Assembly: GCA_963696655.1 (NCBI GenBank)
Contig: CAVOLB010000045.1
Span: forward strand, 41,003-105,002
Direction: 5' to 3'
DNA from: Hypericibacter sp963696655
Lineage (GTDB): Bacteria > Pseudomonadota > Alphaproteobacteria > Dongiales > Dongiaceae
DNA length: 64,000 nt
The position numbers and the translations under genes were made by a program. The notes below the pieces were generated by a model. It was not told the DNA's origin. It worked only from the letters and a program-made list of their open reading frames with translations, and ran no database searches. Positions 8,766 through 16,793 of this stretch are shown here, piece after piece; position 1 is the first letter of the stretch, and the number at the start of each line of letters is the position of its first letter.

Positions 8766-10133
8766 CTATTCCTTCTTCACCAGCGGCGGCGGGAAATACT
8801 CGCCGGCCGTGATGGCCTGATCGGGCCCGTAGAACCGAAGGGTCAGATTGTAGTTCTCGCCGTCGGGCGTCGGCAGCCAGTTGGCCTTGGGCACGCCCGA
8901 AGGCCGCTTGGACGCGAACACCAGGGTCACGGAACCGTCCTCGTTCGGCTTCAGCTTCGACTGGTCGTTGAGACGATAGCGCTTGAGCGAATTTTCGATC
9001 ACTTGGAACTTGACCGAGTCCACCGCGGTGATCGACCAGAAATAATGCGCCAGGCTTTCCGGCAGCTGGTCCTTGGGGAAGGTCATCGTATAGACGGTTC
9101 CACCGTCGAGCTTGGTGCCGTCGCCATCGCTGTCGGTCTTGAAATAGACCACCTCGCCATTGTTGTTGGCCCAGATGCCGGCGAAATCGGCCAGGCTCCG
9201 GCTGGCATAATCCGAGCCGTAATTGCCGACCGTAGCGGGACGGGCCCAGCCATTCCCCGATTTCCCGAGCGTCTTCATGTCGGCATAGAACTGGGGAATC
9301 GACTGCTCCCGGATCACCTGCTCGACATGGGCGCGTTGCTTGGGGTCGGAAGCGGCCGCGACCGTCCCATGAACCTTCGCCTGGATCGCTTCCATGCCCG
9401 GATTGATGTCGGGCTCGGTCGCCAGGAGCGCATCGGCGCGGTCGAAGACCTCGACGCCGGGCAGCTTGTCATTGGCGAAGTCCGGCTGGTCGAAGGTGGG
9501 GGCGATCGTCGGCGTGCCGGTGGCGATCATCGTGATCTTGCGCTGCAGCTTCACCGCCAGGGCCGGGTCGGCCCCGAGCTCGACGCGCGCCAGCATCCGC
9601 GATTTGCGGCTCGGCAGATCGACCCGCTGGACACTGCTTTCCAGCAGCACATTGGCGCCCTTGAGGCACAGCGCGAACTGGCCGGAGGGATGCTCCGGAT
9701 AGGTGCGCTCGTTGATATTGGCGATGGTCTCGCCCCAGCCATTGAGCAGCTGGATCGTGTAATAGCGATCCTTGATGCTGGGCACGGTCACCAGCGTGCA
9801 GCTGGCCTCGTCCACCGCGATCCAGGCCTCGCTATAGACGACGTCGAGATTGGGGTTGGCCCATGCCACGCCGCCGGAGTCGCGATGGATGATCTGGTTC
9901 CATTTGAAATCGGATCCCAGATCGAGCTGCTCCTGGCGCACCACCAGCTCGCGGCCGAGCAGGTAGATATAGGCGTCGGTGATGTCCTGGTCGGTGAGCT
10001 TGGGGGCCGGGTGCAGGCTCTGGTTCAGGGCCTCGCAGGCCGTCAAAGACAGCGACCCCGCCAGCATCAGCCCCAGGATGCCCAGACGGCCGAAAGCACG
10101 GCGCGAGATGCACCGAGTCCACACGCAATTCAT
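8766..10133 (-). CDS. DUF1254/DUF1214 domain-containing lipoprotein
   Basis: A 455-residue exported protein. The N-terminus has a twin-arginine-like SRRAFGRLG followed by a hydrophobic stretch and the lipobox LTAC (Cys33), so Tat export with lipidation is possible. The DUF1254 part (about 60-200) contains VAWANPNLDVVYSEAWI and the YYTIQLLNGWGETIANI strand. The DUF1214 part (about 330-445) contains GTVYTMTFPKDQLP, AHYFWSITAVD and NYNLTLRFYGPD. Family members form beta-rich periplasmic or outer-membrane proteins of unknown function. The gene is transcribed alone. Confidence 0.88.
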   Translation of the reverse strand: MNCVWTRCISRRAFGRLGILGLMLAGSLSLTACEALNQSLHPAPKLTDQDITDAYIYLLGRELVVRQEQLDLGSDFKWNQIIHRDSGGVAWANPNLDVVYSEAWIAVDEASCTLVTVPSIKDRYYTIQLLNGWGETIANINERTYPEHPSGQFALCLKGANVLLESSVQRVDLPSRKSRMLARVELGADPALAVKLQRKITMIATGTPTIAPTFDQPDFANDKLPGVEVFDRADALLATEPDINPGMEAIQAKVHGTVAAASDPKQRAHVEQVIREQSIPQFYADMKTLGKSGNGWARPATVGNYGSDYASRSLADFAGIWANNNGEVVYFKTDSDGDGTKLDGGTVYTMTFPKDQLPESLAHYFWSITAVDSVKFQVIENSLKRYRLNDQSKLKPNEDGSVTLVFASKRPSGVPKANWLPTPDGENYNLTLRFYGPDQAITAGEYFPPPLVKKE

Positions 10134-10361
10134 GATATCCGTCCCCTCATAGACCCCCGGAGAATTCAGACTGGAGGACGGCAGGGCCGTGTTTCAACCC
10201 GGAGGAGCCCCATAGGCTGGGGCAAAAAAGTGGCCGGACGTCCCGCTGCGGGCGAAAAGAGCAGAAATCCGCCAATTTTTGCGAAGTCGCCGGCGTCGCG
10301 CCGTTAACTCATCCCTCGGCGAGAACGCTCGGATCAAAGGTCCCCGGATATCGGCGCGCTC

Positions 10362-10760
10362 TTACGACAGCAGGCTGACGGACACGCCCTTTGCTTTCAT
10401 CAATGCCACCGCCTCTTTGTCGAAGGAAATGAAGGTATCCGCGCCAAGCCAGTTTCCTTCATAGGCGATGACGCCGTCGGCGAAGTCACCCCCCGCATCC
10501 AGAAGCGCTAGTCCGGCCTCCGCCGCGGGCCGGTTCACCACGACATTCGCGCCGTTCATCAAGCGCCGGATCGCTTCTGCGATTTCGGCCGAAGGAATCT
10601 TGTAGCCCTGCGACAGAACCCAGACCAGTTCGCAGAGCGCCGGCAGCGCCAGCGCAACCATATCCGCCTTCGCCAGCGCGGCCTGGGCGGCCTTGCTCTG
10701 CCGCTCGTTATCGCCCGTCATGGCCCGGACGAGAACGTTCGTGTCGGCCGTGATCTTCAT
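10362..10760 (-). CDS. vapC: VapC-like PIN-domain toxin ribonuclease
   Basis: A 132-residue PIN domain. The acidic metal-binding set is visible as Asp6 (TADTNVL), Glu44 (LCELVWVL), Asp91/Asp94 (GGDFADGVIAYE) and Asp113 (FISFDKEA). VapC toxins cut tRNA or rRNA when released from their antitoxin. It starts inside the end of the antitoxin gene with a four-base overlap, as in most type II pairs. All active-site residues are present, so the toxin looks intact. Confidence 0.92.
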   Translation of the reverse strand: MKITADTNVLVRAMTGDNERQSKAAQAALAKADMVALALPALCELVWVLSQGYKIPSAEIAEAIRRLMNGANVVVNRPAAEAGLALLDAGGDFADGVIAYEGNWLGADTFISFDKEAVALMKAKGVSVSLLS

Positions 10761-11008
10761 CGCTTGCCGGCCCAGCCCCGGGCAGCGATCTTTTTCATCT
10801 CCTCGATCGACAAGGCGGGGCCGTCCTTCCGCTTCAGGAAATTGAAGACGTCCGAAATCTTGCCGGACGGCCGCACGGCCTTCACCTCGATCCGGCCATC
10901 GGGAAGCTTGTCCACGGTGATCTTCTCGCCTGGACGGATGCCCAGATGCTTCAGGATGTCCTTGCGGAGGGTGACCTGCCCTTTGGCGGTGACGGTAAGC
11001 GTGCTCAT
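10757..11008 (-). CDS. vapB: AbrB/SpoVT-type antitoxin of the VapBC pair
   Basis: An 83-residue antitoxin with an N-terminal swapped-hairpin AbrB domain: TVTAKGQVTLRKDILKHLGIRPGEKI, then the DGRIEVKAV strand. The C-terminal part (VFNFLKRKDGPALSIEEMKKIAARGW) is the toxin-binding tail. It is the first gene of the two-gene operon and probably represses it by binding the inverted repeat upstream of its start. Confidence 0.92.
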   Translation of the reverse strand: MSTLTVTAKGQVTLRKDILKHLGIRPGEKITVDKLPDGRIEVKAVRPSGKISDVFNFLKRKDGPALSIEEMKKIAARGWAGKR

Positions 11009-11038
11009 GACATGACCTTGCGTTGGCAGGACTCTAAT

Positions 11039-11058
11039 GTAAGGTAAAAACGCCTTAC
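11039..11058. promoter_or_regulatory. Inverted repeat, putative VapBC autoregulatory operator
   Basis: GTAAGG (11039-11044) and CCTTAC (11053-11058) form a perfect six-base dyad with an eight-base AT-rich spacer, 30-50 bases upstream of the antitoxin ATG. AbrB-type antitoxins bind such dyads to repress their own operon. The assignment rests on position and symmetry only. Confidence 0.55.
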
Positions 11059-11162
11059 TTTCAAGACCCGCCCGAACTCACAGGCCACCGGCAGGATTGC
11101 AACCGCGACGATGGATCGTTATGGTCTCGCCGGTTTCGCACTCGAACGAAAAGGAGGGCTGC

Positions 11163-11252
11163 GTGGACATTTTCTTCAGTCACCATCGTCAGCGTGGCCC
11201 CGTGTCGGCCCTGCGGCAATTGCCTGCAGGGCTGGCCAAAAGCGGGATCTGA
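11163..11252 (+). CDS. Possible 29-residue leader peptide upstream of the ABC-F gene
   Basis: A GTG at 11163 follows a strong Shine-Dalgarno run AAGGAGGG (11150-11157) at good spacing and opens a 30-codon frame beginning MDIFFSHHRQRGPV and ending at TGA 11250-11252. No homologue is recognised. It lies about 140 bases before the ABC-F start and is followed by a long inverted repeat. Several antibiotic-resistance ABC-F genes are controlled by a translated upstream peptide and attenuation, which makes this worth noting, but the coding status is unproven. Confidence 0.35.
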   Translation: MDIFFSHHRQRGPVSALRQLPAGLAKSGI

Positions 11253-11291
11253 CGGCTTCCTAGCCCCTTTCCTCTCCGGTCCGCCCTTCGT

Positions 11292-11333
11292 GGCTGTCGA
11301 CAGGCTCGCGCGTTGCGCCGGCGTTCGACAGCC
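11292..11333 (+). promoter_or_regulatory. Stem-loop in the ABC-F leader region
   Basis: GGCTGTCGA (11292-11300) and TCGACAGCC (11325-11333) are perfect nine-base reverse complements. The stem is extended by CTTC/GAAG with a two-base bulge. The 24-base loop is GC-rich and could fold further. There is no U-tract after it, so it is not a standard terminator; it could be an attenuator or mRNA structure controlling ABC-F translation. Confidence 0.4.
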
Positions 11334-11390
11334 GAAGTTGGCCTTGGCAGCGTTCGCCCCTGGGGCGCCTGCCGAACCCGAGAAAAGAAA

Positions 11391-12914
11391 ATGGGCTCTC
11401 TCAGTCTCCGCCATCTCAGCCTCCTCATCGGCACGCCCCTCGTCACCGACCTCAACCTCGTGATCGGCGACGGCGACCGCGTCGGCCTCGTCGCCGGCAA
11501 TGGCGGCGGCAAGACCACGCTGCTGCGCTGCCTCGCCGGCCAGGCCGAACCCGCCAGCGGCGAGATCCATCGCTCGCGCGGGCTTCGCATCGGCTTCGTC
11601 GAGCAGGACGTGCCGGCCTCGCTCCTCGATCTCACGCTCTATGAAGCGATCCGCCGGGCCATCCCGCCCGAGGAGCGCGAAGAGCAGAGCTGGCGCGCCG
11701 ATGTCGTGCTCGACGAGTTCGAGACGCCTTCCGCCCTGCGCGACCGTCCGGTGCGCCAACTCAGCGGCGGCTGGCAGCGCTTGGCCCTGATCGCGCGCTG
11801 CTGGGTGACCCAGCCCGACGCGCTGCTGCTCGACGAGCCCACCAACCATCTCGATCTGGCGAAACTGTTCCAGCTCGAGAGCTGGGTCCAGGGTGCCTTG
11901 CAGCAGATCCCGGTCGTCATCGCGAGCCATGACCGCGATTTTCTCGATGCCTGCACCAACCGGACGCTGTTCCTGCGGCCCGAGGCCTCGCATTATTTCG
12001 CGCTACCCTACAGCAAGGCGCGCGCGGCGCTGGCCGAGATCGACGAGGCGGCGGCCGCCAGGCGCGAGCGCGACCTGAAGGAGGCGAGCAAGCTGCGCAA
12101 GCAGGCGGCCAAGCTCACCAATATCGGCATCAATTCCGGCAGCGACCTCCTGACGGTGAAGTCGAAATATCTGCGCGAGCGCGCGGCGAAGATCGAGAGC
12201 GGCGTCAAATCCCTGCATAAGGAGCGGCCCGGCGAGATCCGGCTCGCCAACAGCGGGACGCATGCGAAGCTGCTGGTCTCGATCGAGGATGTGGCGGTGA
12301 CGACGCCGGCGGGCGATCTGCTGTTCCGGATCGAGAAGCTGCCGGTCTTCCAGGGCGACCGCATCGTGCTGCTGGGCCGCAACGGCGCCGGCAAATCGCA
12401 ATTCGTGAAGCTTCTGCATCGCGCGATGGCGACACCGGAGGGCGTGCAGGGCATCCGCGTCACACCCTCGCTGGTGCTGGGCTATACCGACCAGGACATG
12501 TCGCAGCTGCCGGCGAAGGGCACGCCCTGGGACCTGATCGCGGCCTTCGGCGTCGGCGACCAGCGCTGTCGCGGGCTGCTGGCCCAGGCGGGCTTTCCGC
12601 TCGAGAAGCAGCAACGCCCGATCGCCGAGCTCAGCTTCGGGCAGCGTGCGCGGCTGGGGCTGCTCGCGCTGCGACTGACCGAGCCGAACTTCTATCTGAT
12701 GGACGAACCCACCAACCATGTCGACATCCCGGGCCGCGAGACCCTGGAGGCGGAGATCCTCGAGCATGAGGCGACCTGCATCCTGGTCTCGCATGACCGC
12801 AGCTTCGTGCGCGCCATCGGCTCGCGCTTCTTCCTGATCGAGGGGCGGAAGCTCCGGGAGGTCGACAGCCCCGAGGGGTTCTTCGCCGCGATGGCGGCGG
12901 AACGGGAGACCTGA
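11391..12914 (+). CDS. ABC-F family ATP-binding protein
   Basis: A 507-residue protein with two ABC nucleotide-binding domains in one chain and no membrane segment, the hallmark of ABC-F translation factors. Domain 1 has Walker A GNGGGKTT, signature LSGGWQRLALIA and Walker B ALLLDEPTNHLDL. Domain 2 has LLGRNGAGKS, LSFGQRARLGLL and YLMDEPTNHVDI. A charged helical linker (about 205-300, RRERDLKEASKLRKQAAKL) joins them and would reach towards the ribosomal P-site tRNA. The first Walker A has Gly-Gly-Gly instead of Gly-Ala-Gly. The subfamily cannot be set by eye; both housekeeping and antibiotic-protection types exist. The ATG at 11391 starts MGSLSLRHLSLL, directly at the domain. Confidence 0.92.
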   Translation: MGSLSLRHLSLLIGTPLVTDLNLVIGDGDRVGLVAGNGGGKTTLLRCLAGQAEPASGEIHRSRGLRIGFVEQDVPASLLDLTLYEAIRRAIPPEEREEQSWRADVVLDEFETPSALRDRPVRQLSGGWQRLALIARCWVTQPDALLLDEPTNHLDLAKLFQLESWVQGALQQIPVVIASHDRDFLDACTNRTLFLRPEASHYFALPYSKARAALAEIDEAAAARRERDLKEASKLRKQAAKLTNIGINSGSDLLTVKSKYLRERAAKIESGVKSLHKERPGEIRLANSGTHAKLLVSIEDVAVTTPAGDLLFRIEKLPVFQGDRIVLLGRNGAGKSQFVKLLHRAMATPEGVQGIRVTPSLVLGYTDQDMSQLPAKGTPWDLIAAFGVGDQRCRGLLAQAGFPLEKQQRPIAELSFGQRARLGLLALRLTEPNFYLMDEPTNHVDIPGRETLEAEILEHEATCILVSHDRSFVRAIGSRFFLIEGRKLREVDSPEGFFAAMAAERET

Positions 12915-12936
12915 CGGGCCGCCGGGTCTGAAGGGG

Positions 12937-12967
12937 CGGGCGGGGCCCGAAAAGGGCCCGCCACCCG
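12937..12967 (+). terminator. Hairpin after the ABC-F gene
   Basis: CGGGCGGGGCCC-GAAAA-GGGCCCGCCACCCG forms a strong GC stem 23 bases after the ABC-F stop codon. No T-run follows, so it may work with Rho or simply protect the 3' end. Confidence 0.45.
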
Positions 12968-13073
12968 GCCGGAATCCGCGAAATTCGGCCGCAGCCGCAA
13001 GCCTTTGCGCCGCGCTTTACCGGGGACCGCCCGTTGCAGTATGGTCCCCCGCTCCAAGGCTTCCAGCCCCTGC

Positions 13074-13150
<77 letters not shown>

Positions 13151-13318
13151 ATTCCTGAACAAAACAGGGCACCCTGCAAAGCCGGGGCGACGGCACGGGC
13201 CGCGACCCCTTTGACGAGGTTCGCCGGGCCTCCGCTCGGGGGAAGCTTCCCATCCATCGCTACGGCACTTCCCACACCAGCAGTCGGACAACGATCGCCG
13301 GCGCTGCGGTCGCGCGGG

Positions 13319-14260
13319 CTACAATGCCCGCAGATAGGCTTCCCAGCGCCAGTCGCGCAGATGGAACCGTCCGCGCAGATTGAGCCAGGCGCCATATTTT
13401 GCGTAGTCGAAGCGAAGGGTGGAAAGGCGTCTCTGGACCGACGCCCATAGGGTCCATTTGATGCAGATCAGGACCTTGTAGACGGCGACGCGCGCCTTCA
13501 GCTCGGGTCGGCAGGCGCCGAAATAGGCTTCGATCAGCTCGTCCTCGATCGTCTCGGGAAAGAACAGCTCGAAGAACCAGATCGCGAGGTCCGCGCAGCG
13601 GTCGTTGTTGGAAGCATATTCGAAATCGACGAGCTTGATCTCCTTCCGCTCGTTGACCATGAAGTCGGTGACGTAGGTATCGTTGATGCAGGGCACGATA
13701 TCCAGGCCTGCCGCGGTGAGCGCCCGACGGATCCGGTCATAGTGCCATTGCAGCGCCTCCCAATCCCTCGGGAGCGCCGCGGAGAGATCGTCGACCTGCC
13801 GGCGATGCTCCTCGATCATGTCGAAGTAGGTCTTGGTCAGGCGCAAAGCCGGCCCGTGATGGAGCCGCTTGAGCGCGGCGAGGGCATTCATGCGGAGGTC
13901 GCGGTCCCGGAAATCGATGCTGTTGCAGCTCCGGTATCCTGTCAGGTACTCGAAAACCTCCACGCCGCTGTCTTCCTGGTAGTGGAGGACGCGCGGCCCG
14001 ACGCCGACCAGCGCCGCCGTCATGTTCGCGTCATGGGCGGCCTTGCGGTCGATGAACAGCTCCGTCCCCGTCCCGGGCACCTTCAGGAACAGCAGCTCGT
14101 TGCCGGGCTTGCGGCGAATCCGCCAGTTCGCGTTGGTGATGCCCGCGGCGATGCGCTCATAGGTGAGATCCTGCCCGTGCAGCTCGGGGATCCGGCGCAA
14201 CGCGTTCTCGACAGCCGCCTCGTCCGCGGTGGAGGCCTGGCCCAGTCGTCGTTCGGACAT
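13319..14260 (-). CDS. Choline/ethanolamine-kinase-like phosphotransferase with a degenerate catalytic loop
   Basis: A 313-residue protein of the choline kinase/aminoglycoside phosphotransferase fold. The N-lobe has ITNANWRIRR and LLFLKVPG with the ATP-binding Lys. The metal-binding DFE is intact (KLVDFEYASNN, Asp212). The catalytic loop should read HxDxxxxN but here is IND-TYVT-D (Ile192, Asn193, Asp194, Asp199), so the His and the Asn are replaced while the catalytic Asp remains. It is the last gene of a three-gene run after the amidase and an intact paralogue, one base from the latter. It could be a divergent kinase or a regulatory pseudo-enzyme. Ethanolamine- or choline-like substrates are an inference from the fold and context. 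Confidence 0.82.
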   Translation of the reverse strand: MSERRLGQASTADEAAVENALRRIPELHGQDLTYERIAAGITNANWRIRRKPGNELLFLKVPGTGTELFIDRKAAHDANMTAALVGVGPRVLHYQEDSGVEVFEYLTGYRSCNSIDFRDRDLRMNALAALKRLHHGPALRLTKTYFDMIEEHRRQVDDLSAALPRDWEALQWHYDRIRRALTAAGLDIVPCINDTYVTDFMVNERKEIKLVDFEYASNNDRCADLAIWFFELFFPETIEDELIEAYFGACRPELKARVAVYKVLICIKWTLWASVQRRLSTLRFDYAKYGAWLNLRGRFHLRDWRWEAYLRAL

Positions 14261-14261
14261 G

Positions 14262-15221
14262 TCACAGTCCCCGCAGCATCTCGTCCACCGGCCAGATGCG
14301 CAGGTGATATCGGCAACGCAGCAGCCGGAACTCGCCGTATTTCAGGAACTCGACGTGACGGCGCGGCGACGAGTCCGCCGCAATCAATGCCAGCCGGGCC
14401 CACATCATGTCGTCGAGGATCATGTGCAGCTTGATCCGGTTCGCCACTTTTCTGTCGACGGTCCCGCAATAGATCTCGATCGCTTCCTCGATACCGTCGT
14501 CCCATGGCTCGATGTCGAGCAGTGTGGCGGCGAGGTCGTAGAGCGGATCGTTGTTGGCCGCAAAGTCGAAATCAACGAGGAAGATGGCATCGTCCGGTCC
14601 CAGCAGGACGTTGGACGCATGGCCATCCCCATGACAGGGGCGCACCTCGTATCCCGATGCGACGAAGGCGGCGGTGATGCGGTCGGCATGGTCGGCGAGC
14701 ATGCGATGGTCATCGGGCCAGATCGTGCCGAGATGATCACCCAGCCCGGTGAGCTCCTGAAGATGGCTGAAGATCGTGCGGTAGCGGGGAAATATGCGTC
14801 CGTCGTGAAGCCGCTTCTTCAGCCTGATCAGGGATTCGCGGCGCGGGCCTCGCTTCAGGTCGTCCATATAGGCGTTGCGCCAGCCCTCACCCAGCCAGGG
14901 CAGTGCGATGGCGCCGCTGGCGGCATCGTAGGCGATGGGGGGCGGCGTCACGCCGATGGATGCGGCGGCGGCGATTGCGCCATGAGCGGCGGCGGGATCG
15001 AGGAACGGTTTCATGTCGGGGCTCGGCACCTTCAGGAAGGCCCGCGTCTCTCCCGATCCCACCAGCCAGCAATCATGGTCGACGGCGCAGAACATCGGCA
15101 CGGCGACCGTTGCGGCGGCGGGTTGCAGGCCGAGCTCGGCGCCGGCCCAGCAGGCCATCCGTCTGGCTGCCGCCTCCGCGCGCTCGCTCGGCGAAGCTGA
15201 TTCGAAATTTTCTGCGGCCAT
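14262..15221 (-). CDS. Choline/ethanolamine-kinase-like phosphotransferase, intact active site
   Basis: A 319-residue aminoglycoside-phosphotransferase-fold kinase. It has the full Brenner loop CHGDGHASNVLL (His197, Asp199, Asn204) and the metal-binding LVDFDFAANND (Asp217), which is typical of choline-kinase relatives. The N-lobe Lys is in TRAFLKVPSPDMK. It is paralogous to the downstream gene: both end with the same helix pattern (KYGxFxLRxRxHLRxW). The frame opens at a TTG (15227), but the ATG at 15221 is preferred. It lies 15 bases after the amidase gene and one base before its paralogue, so the three genes form an operon next to the LuxR gene. Confidence 0.86.
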   Translation of the reverse strand: MAAENFESASPSERAEAAARRMACWAGAELGLQPAAATVAVPMFCAVDHDCWLVGSGETRAFLKVPSPDMKPFLDPAAAHGAIAAAASIGVTPPPIAYDAASGAIALPWLGEGWRNAYMDDLKRGPRRESLIRLKKRLHDGRIFPRYRTIFSHLQELTGLGDHLGTIWPDDHRMLADHADRITAAFVASGYEVRPCHGDGHASNVLLGPDDAIFLVDFDFAANNDPLYDLAATLLDIEPWDDGIEEAIEIYCGTVDRKVANRIKLHMILDDMMWARLALIAADSSPRRHVEFLKYGEFRLLRCRYHLRIWPVDEMLRGL

Positions 15222-15236
15222 CACCAAGGCACCCTG

Positions 15237-16679
15237 TCAGAGAGCCGGCAGGCCTGCGCGCAGCCCGCGGAGCAATTCGAAGGCGGCGGCCAGCCGCAAC
15301 ACGGCGTCGTCGGCAAATCGCTGTCCGATGATCTGCAAGCCGATCGGCAACCCCTCTCGGTCGAAGCCGCAGGGAACGGAAAGCGCCGGCTGCTGCGTCT
15401 GGTTGTAGGCGGCGGTGAAGAGGAGATGGGACCAGGCGCGGTCTCGATCCGGAAAGGCGATATCGGCGGCATAGGCCGTCATCGGCATGACGGGGGACAG
15501 CACGAAATCGACGCCGGCAAAGGCGTCGTTGACATGCGCCCGCAATCGCTCGAGGCCGTTCATGGCCTCGAGCAGGTCCGCGGCGGAGAGGCCTTTCGCG
15601 GCACCGCACCAGTCCTGCACCTCGGGGTGGACCTCCGCCTGGCGATCGGGTGGCAGATGCTGCAGCTCCGAGAGCACGCGCGCCCTGAAATATGTCTCGA
15701 CCGCCCACTCGGCATTCTCCGGGAACGGCGCGGGCATGGGCTCCACCTTGGCCCCGTGGGCCGCGAGCAGCCGGCCCGCCCCCTCGACGGCCGCGCGGAT
15801 CTCGGGGCCGGCGGGTGTGCCGGCGCCCAGGTCCAGCAGGAGGCCGATGCGCGCTCGGCGGACCACGTCCTCCGGTGCTTCCGGGGGTGGGCTGGGCGGC
15901 GGGGGAAAGGGCAGCGACAGGCAGTCGCGCCGGTCGGGCTGCGACAGGACCGCGGTCAGCAACGTGGCGTCGGTGACGGAGCGGGCCAGGGGACCGGCCG
16001 ATCGCATGTTGCTGGCGGGGGTATGGGGAATCCGGCCTTGGGTCGGCTTGAACCCGACGAGGCCGCAGAAAGCGGCAGGAATGCGAACCGATCCCCCGAG
16101 GTCGGTGCCGATCGTCAAGGGGCCGAGGCCGGCGGCAACGGCCGCCGCCCCGCCGGATGTCGATCCGCCCGGCGTGCGGGCGAGGTTCCAGGGGTTCCGC
16201 GCCGTCCCGTGCTGGCTGCTGAGGCCCGAGGCCAGGCAGCCGAGATCGGGCATCGTGGTCTTGCCGAGGAGGATCGCCCCGGCCTCGCGCAACCGCGCCG
16301 TGGGCGGCGCATCGACGGATGACGGCACCGCCGGAGCATAGGCCCTGCTGCCGCGGTACATCGGTCGCCCGGCCACGGCGATGCTGTCCTTGATCGATAC
16401 CGGCACGCCGTCGAGCGGGCCCGCAGGCACCCCGCGCATCCAGCGTGCCTCCGAGGCGAGGGCGGCCGCCATGGCGCCATCGTCATCGACCAGGTAGAAG
16501 GCCAGGAGCGCGGGATTGAGACGATGAATCCGGCCGAGGATGGCCGCGGTCACATCGACCGGCGAAAGCCGGCGCGCCGCATAGGCCGCGATCAGCTCGG
16601 TCGCGGTCAGGCGGCACAATTCGTCGGGCTCACCCGCGGGCGGCGCGCCGACCATCGACGATGAGTTGTCCTCCGTCAT
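15237..16679 (-). CDS. Amidase signature family hydrolase
   Basis: A 480-residue amidase. The Ser-cisSer-Lys triad is visible: Lys97 in PVSIKDSIAV, Ser173 in PGGSTSGGAAA and the nucleophile Ser197 in GTDLGGSVRIP, with the 24-residue Ser-Ser spacing seen in FAAH. GFKPTQGRIP and the C-terminal PALSVPCGFDREGLPIGLQIIG are also family features. It hydrolyses a carboxamide; the substrate is unknown. It is the first gene of the amidase/phosphotransferase operon. A lux-box-like site lies 36-54 bases before its ATG. In this context an amide made from an amino alcohol such as ethanolamine is a plausible substrate (inference). Confidence 0.9.
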   Translation of the reverse strand: MTEDNSSSMVGAPPAGEPDELCRLTATELIAAYAARRLSPVDVTAAILGRIHRLNPALLAFYLVDDDGAMAAALASEARWMRGVPAGPLDGVPVSIKDSIAVAGRPMYRGSRAYAPAVPSSVDAPPTARLREAGAILLGKTTMPDLGCLASGLSSQHGTARNPWNLARTPGGSTSGGAAAVAAGLGPLTIGTDLGGSVRIPAAFCGLVGFKPTQGRIPHTPASNMRSAGPLARSVTDATLLTAVLSQPDRRDCLSLPFPPPPSPPPEAPEDVVRRARIGLLLDLGAGTPAGPEIRAAVEGAGRLLAAHGAKVEPMPAPFPENAEWAVETYFRARVLSELQHLPPDRQAEVHPEVQDWCGAAKGLSAADLLEAMNGLERLRAHVNDAFAGVDFVLSPVMPMTAYAADIAFPDRDRAWSHLLFTAAYNQTQQPALSVPCGFDREGLPIGLQIIGQRFADDAVLRLAAAFELLRGLRAGLPAL

Positions 16680-16714
16680 GACCCGACCTTAGGTCGATGC
16701 CGGCGGCGCGCGAC

Positions 16715-16733
16715 AGCTAGCAAAATCGTTAGG
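16715..16733 (-). promoter_or_regulatory. Lux-box-like site upstream of the amidase operon
   Basis: On the minus strand the site reads CCTAACGATTTTGCTAGCT. It matches 15 of 19 bases of the site at 17707-17725, including the run TTTTGCTAGCT. Both contain an imperfect dyad CTA(A/G)-N8-CTAG, close in size and symmetry to lux boxes. Its centre is 45 bases from the amidase start codon. The obvious candidate to bind it is the LuxR protein encoded next door. Confidence 0.6.
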
Positions 16734-16793
16734 TGGGATCCCGCGCGGATCCCCGGCGAGGAGGATTGTCGGGACCGGGAAACGAAGCGGCTT

